Shown here: piece after piece, positions 11,357-21,714 of the stretch
Layout: the number at the start of each line of letters is the position of its first letter
Position numbering within the stretch: position 1 is the stretch's first letter
From: Chytridium lagenaria
Lineage: Eukaryota; Chytridiomycota; Chytridiomycetes; Chytridiales; Chytridiaceae
Reading direction: 5' to 3'
Length of the DNA: 64,000 nt
Assembly (NCBI GenBank): GCA_025449115.1
Contig: JAHLKC010000023.1
Coordinates: forward strand, 124,001-188,000
Notes under the pieces: model-generated
The model's input: only the letters and a program-made list of their open reading frames with translations
Told to the model about the DNA's origin: nothing
The model's database searches: none
Made by a program: the position numbers and the translations under genes

Positions 11357-13192
11357 ATGTCGCTTTTACAACTGCCGACGGAGGTTCTAAGCGATAGACT
11401 TGCCTGTTTTCTGGACATTCCCACTTGCCTCGCCATATCCACTCTCAATAAGCGACTCCGCAGCATCTTTTTTCCATTGCTCTTCCGTACCATTGATACC
11501 GGCTTGACTCCCATCTCGCAAACTCTTCAGATTCTGGAAAGCTCCCCAGATGTGGCGTCGCATGTAAAAGAGCTTATTTTGACTCAGCTAGACGACAAAC
11601 AAGACAACAAACAAGACGACAAAACTATAACTGCCTGCCGAAAGCTGTTGCACTTGGTCGGACCGAACCTTCAGAGTCTATCGCTGTATTATAGCTTTGT
11701 GCCAAAGAATAGCATGGTTCAAGGCATGCGTCTATGCTTTTTGGCACTGCGATTGTGTCAGCATCTTAAATTTCTCGATGTAAACCTAACGTCTTTACAT
11801 GAAAAATGGTGGAATTTCGAATCGAAAGAGATGGAAGCAGCTGTTGGGGGTTTTGCGAAACTGGAAGGACTCAGTCTCAAATATTCTAGTTATAACAAAA
11901 ATCGCTTACAGTCCATTCCGCCACTTTTTGCTGCGATTTTGCAAAAGTTGAGGCCCGGCCAGTTAACGAAAAGATTATTGATTAGCATGAACCTTGGTGA
12001 AGGCGGGATTGTGACATTGTTTCCTTTGATTGCTCGGCAGAATAGGATCAAATTTCTCGAACTTGACTTTCCTTACTTCGCAGAAAAGCAACTTGTACTG
12101 GCGGCCAAATCTGCTGCAAATATTGAATTTGATCGCTTTTGTGCATTCGACCAACTTGAGACTCTTCATGTGACCGCGTTGGGGTTTTTTTGCTTGGATG
12201 CCGTTATCGACTATTCTCAAAGGTTGCGTCATCTTCGGGTCACATGGGATAATTGGGCAAAAATGGATGTCTTTGCTCGATTCTCTGCAGCTACGGTATC
12301 AAATTTCTGGAGCCGTTTAGAATCTTTTGAGCTATCCATGGAATTTAACGTCAGTTGCGGATTAGGGACACAAGTGTTTCATTTCCTTGGAGGCCAGTAT
12401 TCGCCTCGCCACTTTAAACTCAGCTGCCATTCCAACCAAAGCCTCAACCAAGAAAACGTGAATTTCGGCGATATCATTCGAAGCCTGATCCCCAATACAA
12501 ATCTAAGAAGCATCGATATCCAGTTTAAGATGGACGAGTCTTCTCTTCTCCTTTTATCGAATTTCCTTTCAAATTGTGAGAATCTTGAAGAAGTACGCCT
12601 CAACTTGGAATCCCCCTATTCTCAAGACGATACGAAGATCCTGCAATTTTTGGCAGACGTAGCTCTGCTTCCGAATCTCGCGATTCTTGTCGTCCCGTTT
12701 CCAATCTCTTCAGCTGGTTTACATGATCTTGAAAGGACTCTGTCTTTCCGGCGCTCGAAAAGATTTATTCAGGAATTATGGTTGTTGGCTGATATCGGGA
12801 CATCTCTGCTTGACGCGCTTCCTCGTTTTCTTGATTCACAAGCAAACCTTGGCTTTCTAGCGATCGGCGTCCCTTGCGAAACTCATTTTTCAGCAAGTGC
12901 TATAAGGTTTTTTGACTGGATTGCCTCAAGTCAACCGAGAAACCTTAAAAGCTTTACGTTGCATACGTTAAAACTGCCGTATATGGGGGTCACGTCACTC
13001 AGACCGTATCATGAACAAGTTCAGCAATGTTATCCTGCTTTGGAGAGCTTGCTGTCAACGTGCAAGTTTCTCGAGTTGATGTGCATATGTGGTATTCGGA
13101 TCACTGATGTAGAAAGAGGAATGATGGAGAGAGTCCGCATTACAAGAAAAAGGAACGGCCTTAAACAGCTTAATTTCGAAATTCAAAGTTGA
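11357..13192 (+). CDS. F-box / leucine-rich-repeat protein (copy A)
   Basis: Intronless 611-residue frame. The N-terminus MSLLQLPTEVLSDRLACFL, with IPTCLAISTLNKRLRSIFFP, is an F-box: an LPxEVL start, helices, and an R-rich end. F-box proteins bind Skp1 and present substrates to SCF ubiquitin ligases. The remainder consists of irregular Leu-rich repeats (for example LESFELSM, LEEVRLNLES, LKSFTLHTLKLP) ending in LKQLNFEIQS. It sits in the left arm of the inverted repeat. Copy B (21715-23547, minus) is its inverted paralogue, and copies C and D downstream are more distant relatives. The frame is clean. The substrate is unknown. Confidence 0.85.
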   Translation: MSLLQLPTEVLSDRLACFLDIPTCLAISTLNKRLRSIFFPLLFRTIDTGLTPISQTLQILESSPDVASHVKELILTQLDDKQDNKQDDKTITACRKLLHLVGPNLQSLSLYYSFVPKNSMVQGMRLCFLALRLCQHLKFLDVNLTSLHEKWWNFESKEMEAAVGGFAKLEGLSLKYSSYNKNRLQSIPPLFAAILQKLRPGQLTKRLLISMNLGEGGIVTLFPLIARQNRIKFLELDFPYFAEKQLVLAAKSAANIEFDRFCAFDQLETLHVTALGFFCLDAVIDYSQRLRHLRVTWDNWAKMDVFARFSAATVSNFWSRLESFELSMEFNVSCGLGTQVFHFLGGQYSPRHFKLSCHSNQSLNQENVNFGDIIRSLIPNTNLRSIDIQFKMDESSLLLLSNFLSNCENLEEVRLNLESPYSQDDTKILQFLADVALLPNLAILVVPFPISSAGLHDLERTLSFRRSKRFIQELWLLADIGTSLLDALPRFLDSQANLGFLAIGVPCETHFSASAIRFFDWIASSQPRNLKSFTLHTLKLPYMGVTSLRPYHEQVQQCYPALESLLSTCKFLELMCICGIRITDVERGMMERVRITRKRNGLKQLNFEIQS

Positions 13193-13800
13193 CCCAGATG
13201 AAGAAGGTTTTGAGACTTAATTCTTTGATGCAGATAGCATACGCTAATGGTGTTGCTCAATACCTCGTTTGATTATTCGCTATTACCTTGAAGCTGTGGG
13301 TTTATTTACAAGAATGTTTATAAAATTGAATTTTTTTTTCTTTTTTTTTTTTCTTTTTTTTTTTACAAGATACGCGGGGGCATTCACCGCGATACCATTG
13401 CAGCATTGTATTACTATAGCCTCCTTTATTTTGTTTTCATTGTCATTAATGAAATAGCTTATGAAGTAGCCTTGTGTTATATCTGTAATCATTAAAAAAC
13501 TAGCTTTTCTATCAAAATGTTCTGTCGTTCATGTTTTGTAAACCGTCCATGTTACGTATCTGACCGCAACCCATATTTTTTAACACTAAAAATGGATACA
13601 GCCTTTGTCGATACTGCGGAACAGCACCAAACAAAAAATGGAAGAAAAGGAAACCTCATAATCTTTTAGACTTTTTTCGTTCCTTTATCTCTGTTGACTT
13701 GGGCTTTTCATCTTCACACTCACTTAGAACATTAAAGGTTTTCCTCGATTTCACGTGATGTAGTTTAATGTAAACAAAGATATAATTATTATGAGTGATT
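13193..13800. other. 3' flank of F-box copy A (conserved in both arms)
   Basis: Non-coding, with a long T-run (about 13330-13365). It is shared with 21132-21714 in reverse complement, including the blocks around 13490 and 13560-13690. No protein-coding frame is conserved between the two copies here. Confidence 0.6.
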
Positions 13801-13850
13801 GTCTTAGCCGGGTGGTTCAGCTCAAGTGTTGGGGCTGATCATGGGGGGTA
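13801..13850 (+). repeat. tRNA-Ser/Leu-like head (possible SINE start), left copy
   Basis: The sequence GTCTTAGCCGGGTGGTTCAG resembles the 5' end and A box of a class II tRNA (Ser or Leu). The inverted counterpart reads TAGCCAAGTGGTTTAGGC, which is closer to the tRNA A box. I cannot find a matching B box or a full cloverleaf, so this is not called a tRNA gene. It may be the relic of a tRNA-derived short interspersed element. Confidence 0.3.
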
Positions 13851-14190
13851 AGTGGGCTTCCATCAAAGTCAGACGCGTTATGCTGATCGTCACCTACTAA
13901 CCACCCATGGAAGACCAAAGGGTTGCCTCCCACTGGATGCTGGTCGCCTTTAATGCGTATCAAAAACATGTTGAACATAATCTTCTGGTACACCTATTAT
14001 GGTGGCTGGGGATTTTTATGTCTGTCAGGGGGGCTCTCACAGACGACTCGTCTACATGCGCGAATCAAGTGCTGCAACAGTGGATGGATAACGTTTGCTA
14101 TCACTGTCTTGACCAAGTTCACTCCTGTGGACGGCTGTGAAGTTATTAAGTCACCGCATAAACGCGTAATATTTAATATAGTCGTTATGC
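13851..14190. other. Arm-conserved segment with a repeated short frame
   Basis: Both arms keep a block translatable as LVHLLWWLG..FM.VRG (13907-14140 here; 20769-21137 on the minus strand), but the rest of the match jumps between frames. It could be a decayed coding remnant of a mobile element. No transposase or reverse-transcriptase motif is present. Confidence 0.3.
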
Positions 14191-15957
14191 TTACTTTGTT
14201 TTCTTTATCTCCCGTTCTGTTGTTTTCCTCCCGCAGCTTTAATAGTTTTCTGCATTTGAATTAGAAAAAGGGGGTTTTATATATAAACAGCGGTCACTGT
14301 GTCAATGCACGTGGTTGAGATGTGTGTAGTTTGTTTTCCCTTATTTTGATACTATTCATCTTTATGTGAGTTTTTAATGCATGGTATGTGAAACTACGGC
14401 CTCCTACCACGTATCCAAAGATATGGTAGGAGTTTCGATAGGACTAGTACCTTCTAATGGTACATAGAACGTCTACACATAAATGAATAAAGTTTAGTGT
14501 ATGTGACAAAGATAAACAATGTCCAGAGTATAAAGTAAGTGGAACTCAATGATGATCAGCGTTCCAAAGGAAAGGTAAAGGGAATAAGGGTGGATACAAG
14601 CACAGGACCAGAAATAAGAGATACTTAGCTGCGGTGTTTTCAAGTAAGTCTTCCTACAACCATTTTTGCCCATTCCATCAATCATCGTGGCGGTAAAGGT
14701 GTTTCCTTAGCGTTCCGGTGCTAAGGGCAGTCTCTAAACCCGAAGTGATGATGACGAGGGGAAGCTGCGTTGATACTCTATCTCACCGGCCGTGAGCCGA
14801 AGGGGGGTTTGCTGATCGGGGCTTTGCAGCAGCCGATCACCCAACGCCACGGAACATACGCGGTGTGTCCGAGGACCTGACGGAGTCACCTTCTGGTAAG
14901 ACTACTTAATACTAACCTTGGTGCCAGAGGTAGGCGCGTGTGTATATGAGAAGACCTGGACCTGGACCTGGACAGGACTGGGGACAGGTTTTGGGATGGG
15001 ACAACTTCTCTGTCTTTATTTGTAAGACCCTCTCGCTCAACATAAACATAAACAAAGAATAAATAAACATATAAACAATGGGTATAAATGAGCGAGGGGA
15101 AAAAGAAGAGATATATACAAAATAAAACAAAGTCCCAAGATACAAAAGGGCGGTAAGCAGGGAAAACCCGACGGCAACATATATACAATGCCGTGGGAAA
15201 ACCTGAATACCGTATAAGGTAAGTAAAGCCTTACCATGACGAATCCTAAAGACTTCGTTAGTGTACAAGCAGGAGGGGGGTAAAAGGAAAAGCCGTACAT
15301 ATAGCATCTTGGAAATATGCTTACGGTGAAATATCATTTTTATTGAATATTTCACAGGTAAAACGGCTTACTGCAGCGATTTGAAGTTTGGTAAACTCCT
15401 AGAAGCATGCGTGGACTAACCCATCCCTCTTCAAGCTCTTTCCACCTAGGTTTGTGTGATGCCCAACCTAAGTTCTGTTGTTATCATTTTTCGTTGTTTT
15501 TTCCTTTTTATCATAGTAAAACTTGTTTGTAATAGTTAGGTTGTACAGCAAACAAAATCATTGCCTCAGGAAACAAGGAGTTGCAGCCACCTGGATACTT
15601 TAAAGAATGTCCAAGGATGAGCATGGCGTGACACAGCGTTCTCTCGCCGTGGTGGTCCAGACTTAAACCATGAAGGGCCAAAGAGCGAAACTCACAATCA
15701 ATGGCGTTGGGACCAATGAGAATAGGACAGGTGGAGCAGACTCGATGGCAGAAAGTTCCTCACGAGCCTCAGCGACTTGACAAACACTCGTAAAGAATTC
15801 TCCTTGGCGTTTAAGTTCCACGTCAGTCAACGTGCGTTCCTCAGCAAACTGCGGGAGAATTGATGAGGAGTCAAGTCTAGAGACAAGGTTGCTGTAGTCC
15901 TGGTGCAAAAGCACAGCTTTCGTAGAAGCTATGGCAACAAGCAAGATAATGGCAATA
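14191..15957. other. Central repeat region, left part; no convincing gene
   Basis: Includes a GC-rich block (14690-14880) with a possible hairpin (TGATCGGGGCT pairing with AGCCGATCA around 14812-14841), a CCTGGA triplet repeat (14955-14972), and a motif AAAACGGCTTACTGCAGCGA near 15359 that recurs at about 18555 and, reversed, near 16897 and 19090. Minus-strand frames at 14912-15355 are hydrophobic low-complexity readings of AT-rich DNA and are not called. Confidence 0.4.
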
Positions 15958-16568
15958 GAGCTTGTTGCAGCAAGTTATGATCTTGGTATCTGTGGCTTTT
16001 TGAAAAAGAAGGTCTGCTGTATCATGAAAACAGCAATGACAATGTACTCCTGCCATCAAGGATAGGGGATCAGAACTAGACTGGGATTGAACAAGCTCCA
16101 AAGCTGCCTTTGTTCCCCAGGTCTAACCCAGTAAGGTGACTGCAAGAAGGATAGCCTTGCGGAGACAGCAGAAGGGTAGGCAGGCAATTGCTGAATATAT
16201 TAAGGGTGGACAACACGGGGGTTCAGGATCAAGAGAGCTCTAGAGGAGCCTAAAATATGAAAGAGCAGAAATGAAGGTCAACAATCCATCTACTTACATA
16301 ATTCATGAATTGGAAACACTGATACAACCCAAAAACAATCAGAACACAGAACACAAAGCTCTACGCAATGCCAACACCTCAAACGCGTGTAAAGTCTATG
16401 TCACTTCTTTCAGTAAACACCCATAACATAAGGGAAAAATAAAAGTATTTCCGTGTATTTATACTTGGGACTGCGCAAGTAGCGTACATTAACGTAAAAT
16501 AATAGAATTCACTGTAGTATTTAAAGTGAAAGTGTGAAGTGAAAAACCACCAGAACCTCACAGATCTC
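15958..16568 (+). repeat. Inverted repeat partner of 19723-20290
   Basis: Matches 19723-20290 in reverse complement. Shared blocks include GGATAGGGGATCAGAACTAG (about 16061), AACCCAAAAACAATC against GTTTTTGGGTTGTG, and the TTAAAGTGAA...AAAAACCACTAG region. Non-coding in both copies. Confidence 0.75.
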
Positions 16569-16569
16569 A

Positions 16570-17460
16570 CTTGACTCCTTGTGAAGTTCTCTCTAGTGGC
16601 CTCCTCTGCTCAGCCTTGACATACAGAGGTAGAGAACCACATTGTAGGTGACGATACTAACTCCATGGATGTACTCCAGAGTCGAGAATAAAGCCCTACT
16701 CATCCGTTAAGGGATGCAAGGATTTGGTGTGCCTGTGGTTTGTGTTTTGTTCTGATCGTTAGTAGAAGGGGGAAAATGAAGGGCAATGCCGTATAACTAG
16801 TTCCAAAGTGACGAGGGGAAAGGGTTCTACGAGAAGGGATTCCATCCCGCTCCAAGGAGTGTGTCAGGTCTCCGTTACTGCTCCTTATAGCCGTTTTAAA
16901 CATATTGTTTCTATTGTCTCATCCATCCACGGGCTACTTACGTGCCGCTACTCCCACTCCATCATTGGGATGGCATATGACGTCAACAAGATAGCAACAG
17001 GCATGGTTCTCCGACCAGACCCTTGAAGGAATCATGCAAATAAGCGTACTTCTACTGCTCATACCTTCTTAGAAGTTCATCTTGGTCTGGGGTTGCGGTC
17101 TCTCCCGGCGAAGCCATCACCCGAGCACCAGCTGGCAACATTTCATACACTATTAATAATAAAGGGGTTGGTGAAAGTTCAGCCAGAGGGGCCTTCTAGG
17201 TTTTTGGGGTGAACGTAAATCTATTCAAACTTTCTACAAATAATAAAACAATACTTAAAGGGGAATCAAATAACAACAACAGGCATCTCGACCAACGTGG
17301 TAGCATGTCATAAGTTGGCATACCACGTTGACCGCCCTTCCTTCTATAAAAACCTCTCTCGTATCTATGGGGAAAAACTATGAAAAACCCGAGAGGGAAA
17401 AGAACGGAACAAGAACAAGGAAATAAGAATAAAGGCACAACGTCTATATAAGCGACGCAT
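16570..17460 (+). repeat. Repeat unit, copy 1 (+ orientation)
   Basis: Begins GTGAAGTTCTCTCTAGTGGC, passes GGGATTCCATCCCGCTCCAA and AAGGAATCATGC, and ends with the stretch that reads TTTCTACAAATAATAAAAC and then CTCGACCAACGTGGTAGCAT. The same order appears inverted at about 17940-18870, and the part from AAGGAATCATGC to CTATTGAACTT-like sequence appears directly at 19083-19520. No open frame is shared among copies, so this is a non-autonomous or decayed element. Confidence 0.7.
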
Positions 17461-17939
17461 TCATGCCTCTGGGTGAGGTTATCTTATAATCTCACATCCT
17501 CTTTGTATGGCAGCCTACCCGTCTATCCCCTACCACCTGGTGAAGGGATCCAGATTTTTGAAGCAGAAGGCTGCAATGGGAACGTAAGGGTCTTCCTATA
17601 TTCATTTTCTGACTTTTTTCTTACCTTATATATTGCGTGTTTATGCAACTTCTGTCTTTTCTTGCTGGAGTGGCAGATTGCCATCTTTTTCTCTTATCTC
17701 TAACCCACGTACACGTTTTGGAGGGCCGGTGTGACTTTCATCTTAACTTGTGGTCCAAAGACTTCATGTGTATTTGCTGGTGCTGGGAAGTGGCAGGGGA
17801 AGAAGCAGAAAGTGTTGGTAGTAAGAAGAGTTTAGAACAATAAGTCTGAGCTTACCTCTTTTGGCCCTCCATAATTCAAGCCTTGAACACCTTGGAGATG
17901 GAAATCACTGTGTCCTGCCCTGCTCATTCCTTGCTGTGA
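17461..17939. other. Spacer near the centre of the inverted repeat
   Basis: About 480 bases separating oppositely oriented repeat units, including the inverted pair GAGGTTATCTTATAAT near 17476 and TTATTGGATAACCTCACC near 17942. It contains short frames only (17473-17843) without motifs. Confidence 0.5.
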
Positions 17940-18870
17940 GATTATTGGATAACCTCACCGAGAGGCATGAATGCGTCGCTTATAAAGACGCCGTGCCCTT
18001 ATCCTTATTTCCTTGTTCCCGTTCCATTCTTTTCCCTCTCGGAGTTTTTCATAGTTTTTCCCCATAGATACGGAGAGAGGTTTTTATAGAAGGAAGGGCG
18101 GTCGACGTGGTATGCCACCTTATGACATGCTACCACGTTGGTCGAGATGCCTGTTGTTGTTATTTTGATTCCCCTTTATGTATTGTTTTATTATTTGTAG
18201 AAAGTTGAATAGATTTACGTACACCTCTTCAGTCCTGGATTAAGCCCTCTGCACATTCAGGCCAGCCCCTGGTGGGCTGTGCTATCATCTTTCCCTTTTT
18301 ATTCACTATCGTGTGTTGAGTTGTACTAGCGGGTGCTCTGGTTAGCAGGCCGCCGAGGGAGACTGCGATCCGAACCAAGACATTGTCTAAGAAGGTATGA
18401 GCCACGGGAATACGCCTCAAGGGCATGATTCCTTTGAAGGTTTGGTCAGTATAACTACCTCTGTTCTCGATGGCTATGACAGGCTATCTAGTTGCCTGTG
18501 AGTGGGAGTGCGGCATGAGCAGGGCCCTTGGTAGATGAGATTGAGATAGAACATGTTAAAACGGCTTATTGCAGCGAATATGAGGCCTGCTACACTCCTT
18601 GGAGCGGGATGGAATCCCTTCTCGTAGACCCCTTTCCCCTAGTTACTTTAGATCTAGTCTCTAGGCATTTCCCTTCCTTTTTTCCCTTTATTATTAACAA
18701 TTAGAACGAAAACCACAGCAACTTAAATCCCCGCTGTCACTAAAGGTAGAATAGGGCTTGACTCTTGATCTAGGAGTACTTCCTAGACTCTAGTCTCGTC
18801 ACCTATTATGTGGTTCTCTACCTCTGTATGCCGGGGCTTAGCAGAGGGGGCCATAGAGAGAACTTCACAT
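17940..18870 (-). repeat. Repeat unit, copy 2 (inverted)
   Basis: Reverse-complement partner of 16570-17460. Shared blocks are the CACGTTGGTCGAGATGCCTG segment (about 18134), the AGAGGTTTTTATAGAAGGAA segment (about 18075), CATGATTCCTTTGAAGG and GGGATGGAATCCCTTCTCG. Its left end also pairs, again inverted, with 19523-19720. Non-coding. Confidence 0.75.
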
Positions 18871-19082
18871 TGCATGTTCTCCGCTGCAACTCCTCTTTTG
18901 CTGAGGCAAAGAATTTTGTTTGCTGTACAGGTAAACTGTTCCCAACAAGTTCTACAATGGCAAAAAGGAAAAAAAGAAACAAATAACGATAACAAAAAAA
19001 CCTAGGTCGGGGATCACACATACTTAGGTCGAAAGTGCTCAAGGAGGAGTCCATCCACGCTCCTAGTAGTCCCTCAAAACCA
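18871..19082. other. Repeat fragment related to 15358-15590
   Basis: Contains CAAAGAATTTTGTTTGCTGT and CCTAGGTCGG-like blocks that match, in reverse complement, 15420-15590 (TACAGCAAACAAAATCATTG). No gene. Confidence 0.55.
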
Positions 19083-19722
19083 CCGCGGTAAGCCATTTTA
19101 ACATTTTCTAATCTGATCTCATCTACCTAGGGCCCTGCTCATGCCGCTTTCCCACTGACAGGCAACTAGATAGCCTGTCATAGCAATCAAGAATAGAACA
19201 GAGGTGGTTATACTACCCAAACCTTCAAAGGAATCATGCTGGAGAGGCGTCTATCTAGGGCTAAAATCTTCTTAGACTCATGTCTTGGTTCAAGTGAGTC
19301 TCCTCTGGTGGCGTGCTTACCTGAGCACCCACTGGTAAAACTCATAACAACAATATTGAATATTTAAACAGAAAGAGGTAGCACTGGCCAAAGGTGCAAG
19401 CCTCAGGAGTGCAATGGGCTAGTCCATGTCTTCAGAGAGTGACCGTAATTCTATTGAACTTCCTTCTTTTCATTAAAAACATCAAAAACACAAATATATA
19501 CAGCAACTATCAACACATCTTGACCACGCGCTGTGAGGTTCTCTCTATGGCCCCCTCTACTAAGCCCTGGCATGCCAGAGGTAGAGAACCACATAATAGG
19601 TGACGAGACTAGAGTCTAGGAAGTACTCCTAGATAAAGAGTCAAGCCCTATTCTGCCTTTAGTGACAGCGGGGATTTAAGTTGCTGTGGTTTTCGTTCTA
19701 ATCGTTAATAATAAAAGGAAAG
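19083..19722 (+). repeat. Repeat unit, copy 3 (+ orientation, rearranged)
   Basis: 19083-19510 matches the inner part of copies 1 and 2 (GGGCCCTGCTCATGCCGC, AAGGAATCATGC, TTCTATTGAACTTCC). 19523-19720 then repeats the outer part (GAGGTTCTCTCTATGGCC, GACAGCGGGGATTTAAGTTG), which is the inverted partner of 18690-18870. The pieces are in altered order, showing more than one round of rearrangement. Confidence 0.65.
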
Positions 19723-20290
19723 GTGAAGTTCTAGTGGTTTTTCACTTCACACCTTCACTTTAAGTACTAAAGTGAATCCTATTACTTTACGTAAATGGAC
19801 GCAACTTACGCGGTTCCAAGTATAAATACACAAAATCCTCTATTCTGTTCCCATATGTCATAGGATTTTTACTGAAGGAGGTGACATAGACTTTACGCGC
19901 GTTCAAGGTATTGGCGTCGTGTAAAGCTGTGTGTTCTGTGTTTTGTTTGTTTTTGGGTTGTGTAAGTGTTTCCATTTCATGAATTACGTTAATACATGGA
20001 TTGTTGACCATCAATTCTGTTCTTTGAGATTTGAGGCTCCTCTGGGGCTCTCTTGCCCATGATCCCCCTTGCCATCCACAATTAACATATTCAGGGAATG
20101 CCTGCCCACCCCTCTGCTGTCACCGCCAGGCTATTCCTCTTGCAGTCAGCTTACTGGGCTGAACCCAGGGAACAAAAGCAGCTTTGGAGCCGGTTCAATC
20201 CCAGTATTTTCGCCTCCTTAACTGAAGCCTAGTTCTGATCCCCTATCCTTGATGGCAGGATCACGGCATGACGGGCTAACATCACTCCTT
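19723..20290 (-). repeat. Inverted repeat partner of 15958-16568
   Basis: Contains GATCCCCTATCCTTGATGGC (about 20237), the reverse complement of the block near 16051. It also has the GTTTTTGGGTTGTGTAAGTG and GTTCTAGTGGTTTTTCACTT blocks. Non-coding. Confidence 0.75.
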
Positions 20291-20734
20291 CCTATGTCCC
20301 CGAATGACATTGGCAGGTGATGCAGTGAGCATATGCTGCATGCCCTGCATTGCAACGTAGGCTGGAGAGGAAGTGCACATACAACTGGTGAAAAGGTGAT
20401 TGAAGCATGGCGGAGAGTGGCTCCTCCACAGTGTGTTCTAGGACGCCAGGTGTATAAGCTACAAGGAATCTTATATGTGTTATTGCCCCTTTTATTACTG
20501 GAAACCGTTGATTGTGAGATGAGAACCCCATCCCTTGATCAGTTCACGAGAACCAAGCCAAATTAACGTCTGCTGGCCGAGCATCCAGAGTACATTGTCG
20601 ACGCCGGAAACCAAGCAGGGACTTCCTACCTACAGAACGGCATGACCCATGTTCCGCTGTAGGCTTGGAACTCTAGAAGACATCCACCCCATCTCCCCTC
20701 AAATATGAGGACATATGGAGGGCCAGGCGTAAAT
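20291..20734. other. Unpaired segment next to the right arm
   Basis: About 440 bases with no visible partner in the left half. Short frames (20333-20566 and the 3' part of 20626-20850) have no motif. I see no gene. Confidence 0.4.
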
Positions 20735-21089
20735 AACCAATGATGTTGCATAACAACTATTTTAAATATTACGCGTTTATGCCTCGTAATACCTTCACAG
20801 CAGCCCACAGGCAATAACTTCGCAAGACAGTGACAGCAAACGTCATCCATCTACTGGCGCAGCACTTAATTCGCGCATGTAGAGGAGCCAGCTGTGAGAA
20901 CCCCCTTACAGGCATGAAAGTCCCCAACCACCATAATAGGTGTACCAGAGAATGTTGTTCAGCCTGTTTTGATACACATTTAAGGCAGGCAGCATCCAGT
21001 GGGAGGCTACCGGTTGGTCCTCCATGGGTGGTAAGTAGGTGACGATCAACAGAGCGCGTCCAACTTTGTTGGAAGCCACCTACACCCAT

Positions 21090-21131
21090 GATCAACCCCC
21101 AACACTTGAGCCTAAACCACTTGGCTAAGAC
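21090..21131 (-). repeat. tRNA-Ser/Leu-like head (possible SINE start), right copy
   Basis: On the minus strand this reads GTCTTAGCCAAGTGGTTTAG, a good match to the 5' end and A box of class II tRNAs. The sequence that follows (GCTCAAGTGTTGGGGGTTGA) does not fold into a full tRNA and lacks a clear B box. Counterpart of 13801-13850. Confidence 0.35.
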
Positions 21132-21714
21132 AATCACTCATAATCATTATATCTAAAATACATCACGTGAAATCGAAGAAAACCGTACATGACTATGAGT
21201 ATATAAAGTCTAGGTCGACAGAGATAAAGGGAAGAATAAGTCTAAAAGATTATGAGGTTTCCTTTTCTTCTATTTTTCGTTTTGTGCTGTTCGGCAGTAT
21301 CGATACAGCTGTGTTCATTTCCATGCTCCTTCAAAGGTTAAAGATCTGTTGGGGACGGTTAGATACGTAATCTGGACGGTTCACGAAACATGAGCGACAA
21401 AACGTTTGGTACAAAAGCTAGTAATTATATATGATTGCAGTCATAACGCAAGGCCACGCCATAGGCCATTTCCCCAATGACAATCTAACAAAAAACGAAG
21501 GAGGTTATAGTAACATAATGCTGTGACAGTATCGCTGTAAATATGTTTCTGCAAACCTAATAAAAACGAATTGTAGAGTATGAGGTTACTTTAAATCTAC
21601 AGCATTTGAATTTATTTGAATATAGGAATTTGAGGCAATAGCGAATTAGCAAGCAACGCATGAGGCAACCCTACTCAGTGTATGCAATTTGTTTCCTCCA
21701 ATTACATCCGAAAA

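Larger units (their letters stand above)
11206..14190 (+). repeat. Left arm of a large imperfect inverted repeat
   Basis: This segment matches, in reverse complement, about 20735-23700. The match starts in the F-box promoter (both arms carry AACAGCGCGTAAGGCTAG). It runs through the F-box gene and its 3' flank (TTACTAGCTTTT-like and GAAAAGGAAACCTCATAATC), and ends near AACGCGTAATATTTAA. Indels and many substitutions separate the arms, so the duplication is not recent. Arm lengths are nearly equal (about 2.98 and 2.97 kb). Confidence 0.85.

Noticed and set aside
14912..15355. 147-codon minus-strand frame as a membrane protein
   Set aside because: It is a hydrophobic reading of AT-rich repeat DNA, overlaps two other open frames on the same strand, and has no partner in related repeat copies.
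20830..21042. Cys/His-containing plus-strand frame as a zinc-finger or integrase remnant
   Set aside because: The left-arm counterpart does not preserve this reading, and the Cys/His spacing fits no known finger.
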